Below are positions 1 through 7,310 of a DNA stretch of 64,000 bases, piece after piece; within the stretch, counting starts at the first letter, position 1; the number at the start of each line of letters is the position of its first letter. Source of the DNA: Reyranella humidisoli (GTDB lineage Bacteria > Pseudomonadota > Alphaproteobacteria > Reyranellales > Reyranellaceae); contig NZ_JAHOPB010000001.1 of NCBI RefSeq assembly GCF_019039055.1, positions 1,860,001 to 1,924,000 of the forward strand. Reading direction: 5' to 3'. Both the position numbers and the translations under genes were made by a program. The notes under the pieces were generated by a model. It was given only the letters and a program-made list of their open reading frames with translations, was not told the origin of the DNA and ran no database searches.

Positions 1-1
1 C

Positions 2-88
2 AACAAGGCGACCAACAACATCATCCGCTCGGTCGGCGGGGTGCACTACAAGACTCATCGCATCTACGAGAAGGTACTGGCGGGGTGA
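2..88 (+). CDS. C-terminal fragment of a GNAT-like acetyltransferase (partial)
   Basis: An open frame enters from the left edge and runs 28 codons to a TGA at 86-88. It ends with GGVHYKTHRIYEKVL. A short tail of the type YKTYRIYEK is common at the C-terminus of small GNAT N-acetyltransferases and related alphaproteobacterial proteins. The stop overlaps the GTG start of the next gene (GTGA), which suggests co-transcription and translational coupling with the MFS exporter. Only the tail is visible, so the family call is tentative. Confidence 0.45.
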   Translation, partial: NKATNNIIRSVGGVHYKTHRIYEKVLAG

Positions 89-1338
89 CGGCACCGGCGC
101 CTTCGCAGCCGCCCCAAAGGCCGCCATCTGCTTTCGCGCCGCTCGCCAACCGGTCGTTCCTGGCGATGTGGATCGCCAATCTGATGTCCAATGTCGGCGG
201 CTGGATGCAGACCACGGGCGCCGCCTGGGAGATGACCAGCCTGACGCAGGAGCCGATCTTCGTGGCCCTCCTGGCGGCGGCCGGCACGCTGCCGATGTTC
301 CTGTTCTGCTTCTTCGCCGGCATCCTGGCCGACCGCTTCGACCGCCGGCGCTACATCATCTGCTGCCAGATCTGGATGATGGCCGTGGCCGCAACGATGG
401 CCGTCCTGGCCTATTTCGGCCTGCTCAACCACTGGAACCTGCTGGCGCTGTCGTTCTGCATGGGGCTGGGCAATGCGATGAACGCCCCGGCCTGGCATGC
501 CGTGGTGCCGGAAATCGTCTCCGGTCCGCTGCTGCGGCCCGCCATTGCCTTGAACAGCGCGGGCTTCAACCTCGCGCGTACGATCGGCCCTGTGATCGGC
601 CAGTTGCTGCTCAGCCTGGTCGGAGTCTTCCTCCTCTTCGCCATCAATGCCTTCACGTATGTGGGCGTCATTCTCGCGATGCGGGCCTGGAAGCGGCCGG
701 CCGAGGCGCGCGCCGCCCAGCGCCGGGAATCCCTGGGTGAAGCGGCCCGGGCCGGCATCGCCTTCGTGCGCGGCTCGGCCGAAATGCGGGCGATCTTCGC
801 CCGCGGTGTCTGCTTCTTCGTTCCGGGCATGGCGATGGGCACCTTGCTCCCGGTGATCGGCCGCTTCGAACTGGGCCTCGACGAATTCGAGTTCGGCATC
901 CTCTACGGCGTGTTCGGCATCGGCGCCGTGGCCGCCGCGTTCACCATGCCCATGGTCAATCGCCTGCTCGGGCCCGAACGCGCGACCATCTGGGCCATGG
1001 GCATCTCGGCCGCCGCCACGATGATGGCGGCACTGGTCATGACGCCCGTCGTGGTGGGCATCGCCGTCACCATCACGGGGGGCTGCTGGATCACCGTCAT
1101 CGCCAACAACAGCGCGTCGGTGCAGATGATCCTGCCCAACTACATGCGCGCGCGCGGCATGGCGGTCCATCAGATGGTCTTCTTCGGCGCGCTGGTGCTG
1201 GGATCGCTGCTGTGGGGGAAGGTCGCCAACTTCTTCGATGTCCGCACGGCCCTCGTCGCCTCGGCCGCGACGCTCGTGCCGTTCACCGTGCTCGCCGCCT
1301 CGATCAAGATCCATGGGGCGTCGACGCCGCGCGTCTGA
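85..1338 (+). CDS. MFS transporter, EntS/MFS_3-like exporter
   Basis: 417 residues with about 12 hydrophobic segments, so an inner-membrane secondary transporter. After a proline-rich cytoplasmic N-terminus (about residues 1-25) comes the first helix with NRSFLAMWIANLMSNVGGWM. The loop between helices 2 and 3 carries the MFS motif A variant GILADRFDRRR. This arrangement is typical of the MFS_3 (EntS-like) branch, which exports siderophores, drugs or metabolites; the substrate cannot be read from sequence. The GTG start at 85 overlaps the preceding stop and gives a full-length protein. The next gene is more than 400 bp downstream and has its own promoter. Confidence 0.85.
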   Translation: MTAPAPSQPPQRPPSAFAPLANRSFLAMWIANLMSNVGGWMQTTGAAWEMTSLTQEPIFVALLAAAGTLPMFLFCFFAGILADRFDRRRYIICCQIWMMAVAATMAVLAYFGLLNHWNLLALSFCMGLGNAMNAPAWHAVVPEIVSGPLLRPAIALNSAGFNLARTIGPVIGQLLLSLVGVFLLFAINAFTYVGVILAMRAWKRPAEARAAQRRESLGEAARAGIAFVRGSAEMRAIFARGVCFFVPGMAMGTLLPVIGRFELGLDEFEFGILYGVFGIGAVAAAFTMPMVNRLLGPERATIWAMGISAAATMMAALVMTPVVVGIAVTITGGCWITVIANNSASVQMILPNYMRARGMAVHQMVFFGALVLGSLLWGKVANFFDVRTALVASAATLVPFTVLAASIKIHGASTPRV

Positions 1339-1401
1339 CGCCGTCCTGTGATTTTTCCACCACAAGAGACGTGGAAGTTTCCGAGGCGGGGCAGATTCTT
1401 C

Positions 1402-1429
1402 TTGTAACCATGTCGATTAGTTGTAGATA
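1402..1429 (+). promoter_or_regulatory. candidate sigma-70 promoter for the ornithine decarboxylase leader
   Basis: TTGTAA at 1402-1407 and TAGATA at 1424-1429 are separated by 16 bp. They lie in a locally AT-richer stretch after the MFS gene and upstream of the structured leader. Transcription would begin near 1436. This is inferred from consensus similarity only. Confidence 0.45.
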
Positions 1430-1546
1430 GCACCCGTACAAGACGCCCAACGCACGTGCCGCTGGCCCTCTGTGGTTACGCAACGACGGAAAGTGTTCTT
1501 TTTGGCAGTGCCGGTTTCGAGCCGGGTCCGGGAAGGAGCTTCTGAA

Positions 1547-1666
1547 ATGGTTGCTTACCGCGCGGGGCGCGTTCCCCGCTATTATGTCATTTGCCCGACC
1601 CTCGCTCGGGCCTCCTTCCTCGCTCAGCCGCATAAACGGATTTTAGCTCAGTCGAGTATCGGCTGA
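1547..1666 (+). CDS. 39-codon leader ORF inside the ornithine decarboxylase leader
   Basis: ATG at 1547 follows a strong Shine-Dalgarno GGAAGGAG (1531-1538) with 8 nt spacing, better than that of the decarboxylase itself. The peptide starts MVAYRAGRVPRYYVICPTL, is arginine-rich, and ends at TGA 1664-1666. The stop codon sits at the base of the strongest hairpin of the leader, and two other helices lie inside the ORF, so ribosome position on the ORF would decide which helices form. Enterobacterial speF has a leader ORF (speFL) that senses ornithine by ribosome stalling. This peptide does not share the HIRRxxH motif of SpeFL, so any sensing role is inference. Confidence 0.55.
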   Translation: MVAYRAGRVPRYYVICPTLARASFLAQPHKRILAQSSIG

Positions 1667-1696
1667 CGTATCGCGCCACGTCTGGCGCCGTACGTC
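1665..1696 (+). promoter_or_regulatory. strong hairpin at the leader-ORF stop codon
   Basis: GACGTA (1665-1670) pairs with TACGTC (1691-1696), and GCGCCA (1673-1678) pairs with TGGCGC (1683-1688). The two helices are separated by a two-nucleotide internal mismatch and closed by a CGTC loop. A terminating or stalled ribosome at 1664-1666 would cover its 5' arm. There is no U-run, so it is not a simple intrinsic terminator. Confidence 0.6.
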
Positions 1697-1749
1697 GTAG
1701 TTCGATCCCTTTCCGACAGACTGACTATCCTACGGGGAACCCCCCAGCG

Positions 1750-2880
1750 ATGACCGAGCGTATTTTCCGTTACCTCCGCGAGCAGCAGCCCGAGACGCCG
1801 TGCCTGGTGATCGACCTCGACGTGGTCGAAGGCAACTTCCGGCGCATGCGCGAGCTGCTGCCGACGGCGCACATCTTCTATGCCGTGAAGGCGAACCCGG
1901 CCGCACAGGTGCTGGCTCGCCTGGCCACGGCCGGCTCCAAGTTCGACACGGCGAGCCGCGGCGAGATCGAGATGATCCAGGCGACCGGCGTCTCGATGGA
2001 CCGCGTCTCCTTCGGCAACACGATCAAGAAGGAAAAGGACATCGCCTGGGCCTACCAGCAGGGCGTGCGCCTGTTCGCCTTCGACAGCGAGGCGGAGCTG
2101 CAGAAGCTCGCCCGCGTGGCGCCGGGCGCCCGCGTATTCTGCCGCGTGCTGGTCGATTGCGGCGGCGCCGAGTGGCCGCTCAGCAAGAAGTTCGGCTGCG
2201 CGCCGGAGATGGCCAAGGACCTGCTGCGCAAGGCCAAGGACTGGGGCCTCGATGCCTACGGCATCTCCTTCCATGTCGGCAGCCAGCAGACCGACCTCGA
2301 CCAGTGGGACAAGGCGCTGGCCCAGGTCTCGCAGATGTTCTTCGCGCTCGCCGAAGAGGGCGTGGACCTGCGCATGGTCAACCTGGGCGGCGGCTTCCCC
2401 GCACGTTACCGGGCGGAAGTGAGCGGCATCGACGCCTATTGCGAGGCGGTGACCCGCGCGCTGGTGCGCCACTTCGGCAACCGCATGCCCGAGGTCATCA
2501 TCGAGCCGGGTCGCTCCATGGTGGGCGACGCCGGCGTGATCCAGAGCGAGGTCGTGCTGGTCTCGCGCAAGGCGGCGGGCGACCGCAAGCGTTGGGTCTA
2601 CCTCGACATCGGCAAGTTCTCCGGCCTGGCCGAGACGATGGACGAGAGCATCAAGTACCGGCTGCGCACGTCGGGCGAGGGCACGCGCATGGGTCCCGTG
2701 GTGCTCGCGGGTCCGACCTGCGACTCTGCCGACATCCTCTATGAGAAGACGGAGTACAAAATGCCTCTGTCCCTCAAGCCGGGCGACAAGGTCGAGATCC
2801 TCTCGACCGGCGCCTACACGACGACCTACTCCTCGGTCGCGTTCAACGGCTTCGCGCCGCTCAGGGCGGTCTGCATCTGA
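1750..2880 (+). CDS. ornithine decarboxylase, fold-type III (alanine racemase-like fold)
   Basis: 376 residues, the usual length for bacterial group IV PLP decarboxylases. It decarboxylates L-ornithine, and possibly lysine, to putrescine or cadaverine in the cytoplasm. The PLP lysine lies in FYAVKANP (near residue 42). SRGEIEMI, GISFHVGSQ, NLGGGFPARY and EPGRSMVGDAG build the cofactor barrel, and the catalytic cysteine region CDSADILYE is at about residues 321-329. ATG 1750 follows GGGGAA with modest spacing. The structured leader upstream suggests polyamine or ornithine feedback. The next gene is homospermidine synthase, so putrescine is probably channelled to sym-homospermidine, a typical alphaproteobacterial polyamine. 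Separation of ornithine from lysine specificity is not certain from sequence. Confidence 0.9.
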   Translation: MTERIFRYLREQQPETPCLVIDLDVVEGNFRRMRELLPTAHIFYAVKANPAAQVLARLATAGSKFDTASRGEIEMIQATGVSMDRVSFGNTIKKEKDIAWAYQQGVRLFAFDSEAELQKLARVAPGARVFCRVLVDCGGAEWPLSKKFGCAPEMAKDLLRKAKDWGLDAYGISFHVGSQQTDLDQWDKALAQVSQMFFALAEEGVDLRMVNLGGGFPARYRAEVSGIDAYCEAVTRALVRHFGNRMPEVIIEPGRSMVGDAGVIQSEVVLVSRKAAGDRKRWVYLDIGKFSGLAETMDESIKYRLRTSGEGTRMGPVVLAGPTCDSADILYEKTEYKMPLSLKPGDKVEILSTGAYTTTYSSVAFNGFAPLRAVCI

Positions 2881-2908
2881 ACTGACACAATTCGGGCGTA
2901 CGGAACGA

Positions 2909-2941
2909 CGGGGCCTTGAGAAAGGCCCCGTTGCTGTTTTT
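2909..2941 (+). terminator. Rho-independent terminator after ornithine decarboxylase
   Basis: CGGGGCCTT (2909-2917) pairs with AAGGCCCCG (2922-2930) over nine base pairs with a short purine loop, followed by the T-rich run TTGCTGTTTTT. It lies between the decarboxylase stop and the hss ribosome site, so hss is either transcribed separately or by read-through. Confidence 0.85.
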
Positions 2942-2975
2942 ACTGACGGCTCGCGAAAGGAACGGGGACGCTGAA

Positions 2976-4418
2976 ATGGCGAAAAAGACTGCTCGCAAGG
3001 CCTCCGCTAAAAAGTACCTCGATTTCCACGGCCGCATGGTCATGGTGGGCTTCGGCTCGATCGGCCAGGGCGTGCTGCCGCTGATCCTGCGCCACATCAA
3101 CATCAAGCCCGAACAGATCACCATCATCACCGACGACATGCGCGGCGGCGAGAAGGAGGCCGAGCGCTTCGGTATCGAGTTCGTCGAGAAGCGCCTCACC
3201 GAATCGAACCTGCGCTCGACCCTGGACAACCGGCTGGGCCAGGGCGACTTCCTGGTCAACCTCTCGGTCGAGGTCGCCTCGACGGCGCTGATCGAGCTCT
3301 GCCAGAAGAAGGGCGTCCTCTACCTCGACACCTGCATCGAGCCGTGGCCGGGTGGCTACTCCGACCCCAACCTCTCGGTCTCGCGGCGCTCGAACTATGC
3401 GCTGCGGGACACGATGCTGAAGCTGAAGTCGCGCCACAAGGGCGGGACGACGGCCGTGGTCGCGCACGGCGCCAACCCGGGACTGGTCTCGCACTTCGCC
3501 AAGCAGGCGCTGGTAAACCTGGCACGCGACACCGGCGTGAAGACGGCTGTGCCGACCACGCGCGAGGGCTGGGGCAAGCTCGCCCAGCGCCTGGGCGTGA
3601 AGGTGATCCACATCGCCGAGCGCGACACGCAGGTCTCGCCCAAGCCGAAGGAAGTGGGCGAGTTCGTCAACACCTGGTCGATCGACGGCTTCGTCTCCGA
3701 GGGCGGCCAGCCCGCCGAGATGGGCTGGGGCACGCATGAGAAGACGCTGCCGCCCGACGGCAAGCGCCACACGTTCGGCTGCGATGCGGCGATCTACCTG
3801 AACCGTCCGGGCCTGCTCACCCAGGTGCGCACCTGGACTCCCATCGAGGGGCCGTTCCACGGCTACATCATCACGCACAACGAATCGATCTCGATCGCCG
3901 ACTACCTGACCGTGCACGACGGCAAGAAAGCGGTCTATCGCCCGACCGTGCACTACGCCTATCACCCGTGCGACCAGGCGATCATGTCGATGCATGAACT
4001 GGCGGGAAAGAACCTGAAGCAGCAGAAGCGCCAGCGCCTGATCGTCGACGAGGTGACGTCGGGCCGCGACGAGCTCGGCGTGCTGCTGATGGGCCACAAG
4101 AAGGGCGCCTACTGGTACGGCTCGCAGATCGACATCGACGAAGCGCGCAAGCTCGTGCCCTACAACAACGCGACCTCGATCCAGGTCGTGGCGCCGGTGC
4201 TCTCGGGCATCATCTGGGCGCTGGAGAACCCCAACGAGGGCATCGTCGAGGCCGACGAGATGGACTTCCAGCGCAACCTCGAGATCTGCATGCCCTATCT
4301 CGGCCCGGTCGTCGGCAAGTACAGCGACTGGACCCCGCTGCAGGGCCGCGGCGAACTCTTCCCCGAGGACCTCGACAAATCCGATCCCTGGCAGTTCAAA
4401 AACTTCCGGGTGGTTTGA
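2976..4418 (+). CDS. hss: homospermidine synthase
   Basis: 480 residues, the expected family length. It catalyses NAD-dependent transfer of an aminobutyl group from putrescine to a second putrescine (or from spermidine), giving sym-homospermidine. The N-terminal Rossmann motif is MVMVGFGSIGQG, followed by ITIITDDMRGG. Family segments include YLDTCIEPWPGGY and AHGANPGLVSHFAKQAL. ATG 2976 is preferred over an upstream in-frame TTG because it follows GAAAGGAACGGGG and gives the canonical MAKKTARKA start. The last 233 bp are duplicated at 7319-7518, so this 3' end may have been supplied by an integrated element rather than being ancestral. Confidence 0.93.
   Translation: MAKKTARKASAKKYLDFHGRMVMVGFGSIGQGVLPLILRHINIKPEQITIITDDMRGGEKEAERFGIEFVEKRLTESNLRSTLDNRLGQGDFLVNLSVEVASTALIELCQKKGVLYLDTCIEPWPGGYSDPNLSVSRRSNYALRDTMLKLKSRHKGGTTAVVAHGANPGLVSHFAKQALVNLARDTGVKTAVPTTREGWGKLAQRLGVKVIHIAERDTQVSPKPKEVGEFVNTWSIDGFVSEGGQPAEMGWGTHEKTLPPDGKRHTFGCDAAIYLNRPGLLTQVRTWTPIEGPFHGYIITHNESISIADYLTVHDGKKAVYRPTVHYAYHPCDQAIMSMHELAGKNLKQQKRQRLIVDEVTSGRDELGVLLMGHKKGAYWYGSQIDIDEARKLVPYNNATSIQVVAPVLSGIIWALENPNEGIVEADEMDFQRNLEICMPYLGPVVGKYSDWTPLQGRGELFPEDLDKSDPWQFKNFRVV
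4182..4414 (+). repeat. left copy of the hss 3'-end direct repeat
   Basis: This stretch reappears in the same orientation at 7319-7518. Read base by base, the shared 200 positions differ at 5 sites, four of them synonymous. The left copy contains an extra 33 nt (4212-4244 in one alignment) that the right copy lacks. Homology ends within the last codon. Confidence 0.9.
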
Positions 4419-4828
4419 TCAGTCATTGCTTTATTGGTCGTTTCCACATGGGAACGAACGACGCGTAGGGTTTGCCTGAGTTTGGGATGCGCAAGCTGGC
4501 CCGAAGCCTTCTCGCCGCCGTATGCTTCGTTGCTGCTGTTACATGGTGGACTTCGTGAGGCTCGGCGCTAGCTGGTTGGGCCAGCACGACGGTGCGCAGA
4601 GTTCGCTTGGGTTGGAGATGCGAGTCATACCGGCTCGCGCCCGCGCAGAATGCGACCGTATCGGGGTATTGGCGGCTTTCTCTTTTTACGTCGTAGAGAT
4701 ACAAGATCGCCAATATTCTCGGGGCCTGCCAAAGCCTCGAACCCGCGAGTTTGCGTACGTATCAGCATAGTTGATTCTGTGTTGAGACATGCTGATCGAA
4801 GCCCGTCAATCGCACTTGGGAGTTTGAA
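4419..4828. other. 410-bp gene-free left end of the inserted segment
   Basis: No convincing gene. A 23-codon ORF at 4487-4558 (starting MRKLARSLLAAVCFVAAV) looks like an isolated signal peptide without a mature protein or clear ribosome site. Inverted repeats are present: TATTGGCG 4667-4674 with CGCCAATA 4708-4715, and ATCAGCAT 4761-4768 with ATGCTGAT 4789-4796. Composition is visibly less GC-rich than the flanking chromosome. No integrase or transposase remnant was recognised. Confidence 0.6.
4761..4796 (+). promoter_or_regulatory. inverted repeat upstream of the ThDP decarboxylase
   Basis: ATCAGCAT and ATGCTGAT form a perfect 8-bp dyad with a 20-bp spacer that contains TTGATT and TTGAGA, possible -35 elements. 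It lies 32 bp before the ATG at 4829. It could be an operator or a leader hairpin; no regulator gene lies in the insert. Confidence 0.4.
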
Positions 4829-6505
4829 ATGACGCAGCCAACCGTTGCTCAGTATGCGCTCGCGCGCCTCGCACAGCTCGGCATAGATCGCATTTTTGGC
4901 GTTCCAGGCGACTATGCGTTCGCGATTGACGATGCTGCGGAACAAGTGCCGGGCCTCAGCTGGGTAGCTTGTGCAAACGAGCTGAATGCGTCCTACGCTG
5001 CCGACGGCTATGCCCGAGTGCGGGGGGCGGCCATGCTGTCGACGACCTACGGGGTCGGGGAGCTGTCGGCCATCAATGGTGTAATGGGGTGTAAAGCGCA
5101 CCGAGTTCCCGTATTTCACCTTGTCGGGATGCCGAGTGAACGCATCCAGCGGCTCGGCTTGGTGACCCACCACAACCTTGGCGATACCGTCTACGATCGA
5201 TTCCAGGCCATCTCCGGTGCGGCATGCTGCGTGAGTGCGGTGCTGGATCCCGACAACTGCATCGACGAGATGGAACGGGTGATCCGCGAAGCTTTGCGCC
5301 AGAGCATGCCTGCTTACATCGTGATTTCGGAAGTGCACGGCGGCATGCCGGTTGTCGGCCAGCCCGTAAAGGGGAAGCCTCTCGCCGAGATCAAGCGCCA
5401 GCGCAGTGTTGACGTCGAGCTCGACGCTGCCGTCGAAACCATCCTGTCGCGTCTCGCGGCGGCACGTAAGCCCGTCGCGGTCGTCACGGCCCTCGTGGCA
5501 CGTTACGGCCTGCGGGATCAAGCCATGGAGTTCATTCGCAAATCGAACCTTCCGGTCGTCATCATGCCGAACGACAAGGGAACCATCGACGAGGCGATGC
5601 AGCAGTATAGCGGCCTCTACGCGGGCGGATGGTCGAGCTCGCAGGAGGTTTGCGATTTCGTGCGCGACGCGGACCTGCTGCTCGATATCGGCGGCATGGT
5701 TCTCACGGAGTTGAATACCGGGCTGTGGACGGACATGCCGAACGCGGATCGGGTGATCTCCATCCAGGACAACTGGGTCAAAGCCGGAAGCAAGGTCTTC
5801 CTGAATGCGGCGATCGATGACGTTCTGGCTGTGCTCGTCAAGAAAGTGCCGACGCGAAAAGAGAGTGGCGCCCTGAACGTGGAAAAGTTCCCGCTGGCGG
5901 GAGCTGCAAGTGACAAGCTCTCCTCCACGTCCTTCTATCCGCGCCTGCAGCGGCGTCTCCGTAAAGGGGACACGGTCGTCGTCGAAACCGGAACCTGTAT
6001 GACGCATCTCAACAAGATGCTGCTCCCGGAAGGCGTGACCGCCGAGGGGCAGGGCCTATGGGGTTCGATTGGCTGGGGAACGCCGGCCTGCCTTGGCGTG
6101 GCGATGGGCAAGCAGTCAGGGCGCACCTGGCTCGTGACCGGCGATGGCTCGCACCAACTGACGCTGAACGAAATCGGCGTCATGGGGCGCTATGGAATCA
6201 AGCCGGTCATTTTCGTGCTCAACAATGGCATCTACGGCGTCGAGGACGTAATCAGCGAGCGAGGCCATGCCTATGACGATCTCGCGCCGGTGAACTACCA
6301 CCTGTTGCCCCAGGCCTTCGGATGCAAGGGCTGGTTGATCGCGAAGGTCGAAACCGTGGCCGATTTGGATGCGGTGCTTGAGAAGATCGAGTCGCATCCG
6401 GGCGCCTGCTATGTCGAAGTGATGATCCCGAACGAGGAGAGCCAACCCCTTCCGGGTTCGGTGATCGACAGTGGCTACAAGCTCCGGACACCCAAAGCCG
6501 GTTAA
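4829..6505 (+). CDS. ThDP-dependent 2-oxo acid decarboxylase (pyruvate/indolepyruvate decarboxylase family)
   Basis: 558 residues, like pyruvate and indolepyruvate decarboxylases (about 550). It should decarboxylate a 2-oxo acid non-oxidatively to an aldehyde in the cytoplasm. Catalytic residues are intact and in register with the family: Asp28 in GVPGDY, Glu51 in CANELNASYAADGYAR, His114-His115 in THHNLG, the ThDP motif from Gly438-Asp439 (GDGSHQLT through LNNGIYGVE), and Glu472. ATG 4829 follows TTGGGAG. Whether pyruvate, phenylpyruvate or indolepyruvate is the substrate is not decidable by eye; an indole-3-acetate route is one possibility. It lies in the segment inserted at the hss 3' end, is less GC-rich than its neighbours, and is probably horizontally acquired. 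Confidence 0.85.
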   Translation: MTQPTVAQYALARLAQLGIDRIFGVPGDYAFAIDDAAEQVPGLSWVACANELNASYAADGYARVRGAAMLSTTYGVGELSAINGVMGCKAHRVPVFHLVGMPSERIQRLGLVTHHNLGDTVYDRFQAISGAACCVSAVLDPDNCIDEMERVIREALRQSMPAYIVISEVHGGMPVVGQPVKGKPLAEIKRQRSVDVELDAAVETILSRLAAARKPVAVVTALVARYGLRDQAMEFIRKSNLPVVIMPNDKGTIDEAMQQYSGLYAGGWSSSQEVCDFVRDADLLLDIGGMVLTELNTGLWTDMPNADRVISIQDNWVKAGSKVFLNAAIDDVLAVLVKKVPTRKESGALNVEKFPLAGAASDKLSSTSFYPRLQRRLRKGDTVVVETGTCMTHLNKMLLPEGVTAEGQGLWGSIGWGTPACLGVAMGKQSGRTWLVTGDGSHQLTLNEIGVMGRYGIKPVIFVLNNGIYGVEDVISERGHAYDDLAPVNYHLLPQAFGCKGWLIAKVETVADLDAVLEKIESHPGACYVEVMIPNEESQPLPGSVIDSGYKLRTPKAG

Positions 6506-6560
6506 CGCCAGAGGATCGCGAAGAGAATTCTCGCTGTTCTTGGTTCGAGAATGAGAAGCT

Positions 6561-6580
6561 GTCTGGATCGTCGTCCAGAC
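6561..6580 (+). terminator. hairpin after the ThDP decarboxylase
   Basis: GTCTGGA (6561-6567) and TCCAGAC (6574-6580) form a perfect 7-bp stem with a 6-nt loop, 55 bp after the decarboxylase stop. There is no T-run downstream, so intrinsic termination is doubtful. The rest of 6506-6749 shows nothing recognisable. Confidence 0.3.
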
Positions 6581-6749
6581 GGGCCCGGATGAAGGGTGTG
6601 AGCATCATCCTGGCGAAGTATACAAGGAGAGAGCCGCCTTTCGAATGGCGCTGGCGTTCGGCCGGGATTTATTGAGCAACCCAAAGCGTGGCAAAGCCTC
6701 TCGTTCAGCTGGCTTTTCAACTTCAAGTGTTTGCGAGGAGACGCTCGTA

Positions 6750-7310
6750 ATGTTGCCTGAGGAATCGTTGGTCGAGATACTACGGACGACGAGCCTCGGC
6801 CTCGTCGGCCTGATTGCCATTCTGGGACTGAATGCATTCTCTATTCGCCGCATATCGCTGCGCTTCGAGCTGGCCAGTCGTCGGAACCTGGTCAATCACA
6901 AATACAATAGGGTGTTCGCAAATTTCTTCGTTTCCGTGGTGCTTCTCGCACTGGTGCAGTTGGGAGCGATTGTGATCTGGGCAATCCTGTTGCAGCTGTT
7001 CGATGTGGTTGGCTCGCCAACAAGGGCTCTCCTGTTTGCGGGAAGTTGTTACACGACCATCGGCATTCTTTCTGATATCGCTTCGGAAGGGTGGAAGTTG
7101 CTGGCGGTGTTCATTGCGATCTCGGGCATCTTCTCCTTCGCCCTGAGTACGGCCACCGTGCTCAACATGACGCCGCTGTATCGTCGCGCCTGGTTTGCCA
7201 AGCATGCCAAGAGGATCGCAATGGTCATGGCGGCCAGTAAGATCACCCTGACCGAGTCAGACGACGACAAGCAGTTGCAAATCGCGCTTCGTCATGCAGC
7301 AGAAAGATGA
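6750..7310 (+). CDS. small membrane protein resembling a two-helix ion channel (Ion_trans_2-like)
   Basis: 186 residues from ATG 6750, chosen because AGGAG lies about 10 nt upstream; an in-frame ATG at 6645 would add 35 residues but has a poorly spaced ribosome site. Hydrophobic segments lie at about 14-31, 56-84 and 116-136. Between the last two is a re-entrant-like stretch with CYTTIGILSD (100-109), which recalls the potassium-channel filter TTIGYGD but lacks the second glycine. The C-terminal 45 residues are charged and cytoplasmic. The overall pattern fits a two-transmembrane channel with a degenerate filter, so ion selectivity is uncertain. Its stop overlaps the ATG of the hss remnant (ATGA). 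Confidence 0.55.
   Translation: MLPEESLVEILRTTSLGLVGLIAILGLNAFSIRRISLRFELASRRNLVNHKYNRVFANFFVSVVLLALVQLGAIVIWAILLQLFDVVGSPTRALLFAGSCYTTIGILSDIASEGWKLLAVFIAISGIFSFALSTATVLNMTPLYRRAWFAKHAKRIAMVMAASKITLTESDDDKQLQIALRHAAER

Larger units (their letters stand above)
1440..1749 (+). promoter_or_regulatory. speF-like structured 5' leader of ornithine decarboxylase
   Basis: A gene-free stretch of about 310 nt precedes the decarboxylase and is rich in perfect helices: GCGGGG 1562-1567 with CCCCGC 1574-1579; GCCCGA 1593-1598 with TCGGGC 1606-1611; AGCCG 1626-1630 with CGGCT 1660-1664; and a long stem at 1665-1696. CGTAG (1696-1700) could also pair with CTACG (1730-1734), directly beside the GGGGAA that serves as ribosome site. 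Alphaproteobacterial speF/odc genes are known to carry a conserved cis-regulatory leader (the speF motif). Gene identity and context fit that motif, but no covariance-model match was run. Confidence 0.65.

Noticed and set aside
64..1365. 433-codon minus-strand frame rich in His, Asp and Arg
   Set aside because: Antisense to the MFS transporter; no recognisable motif.
1640..1712. tRNA-like stretch (TAGCTCAGTCGAG and later GTTCGATCCC)
   Set aside because: The D-loop and T-loop look-alikes are present, but the five bases on each side of TTCGATC do not pair, no acceptor stem forms, and the stretch lies in the decarboxylase leader and its leader ORF.
4487..4558. 23-codon ORF resembling a signal peptide
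   Set aside because: No mature protein follows and no clear ribosome site precedes it; described only as part of the gene-free stretch.
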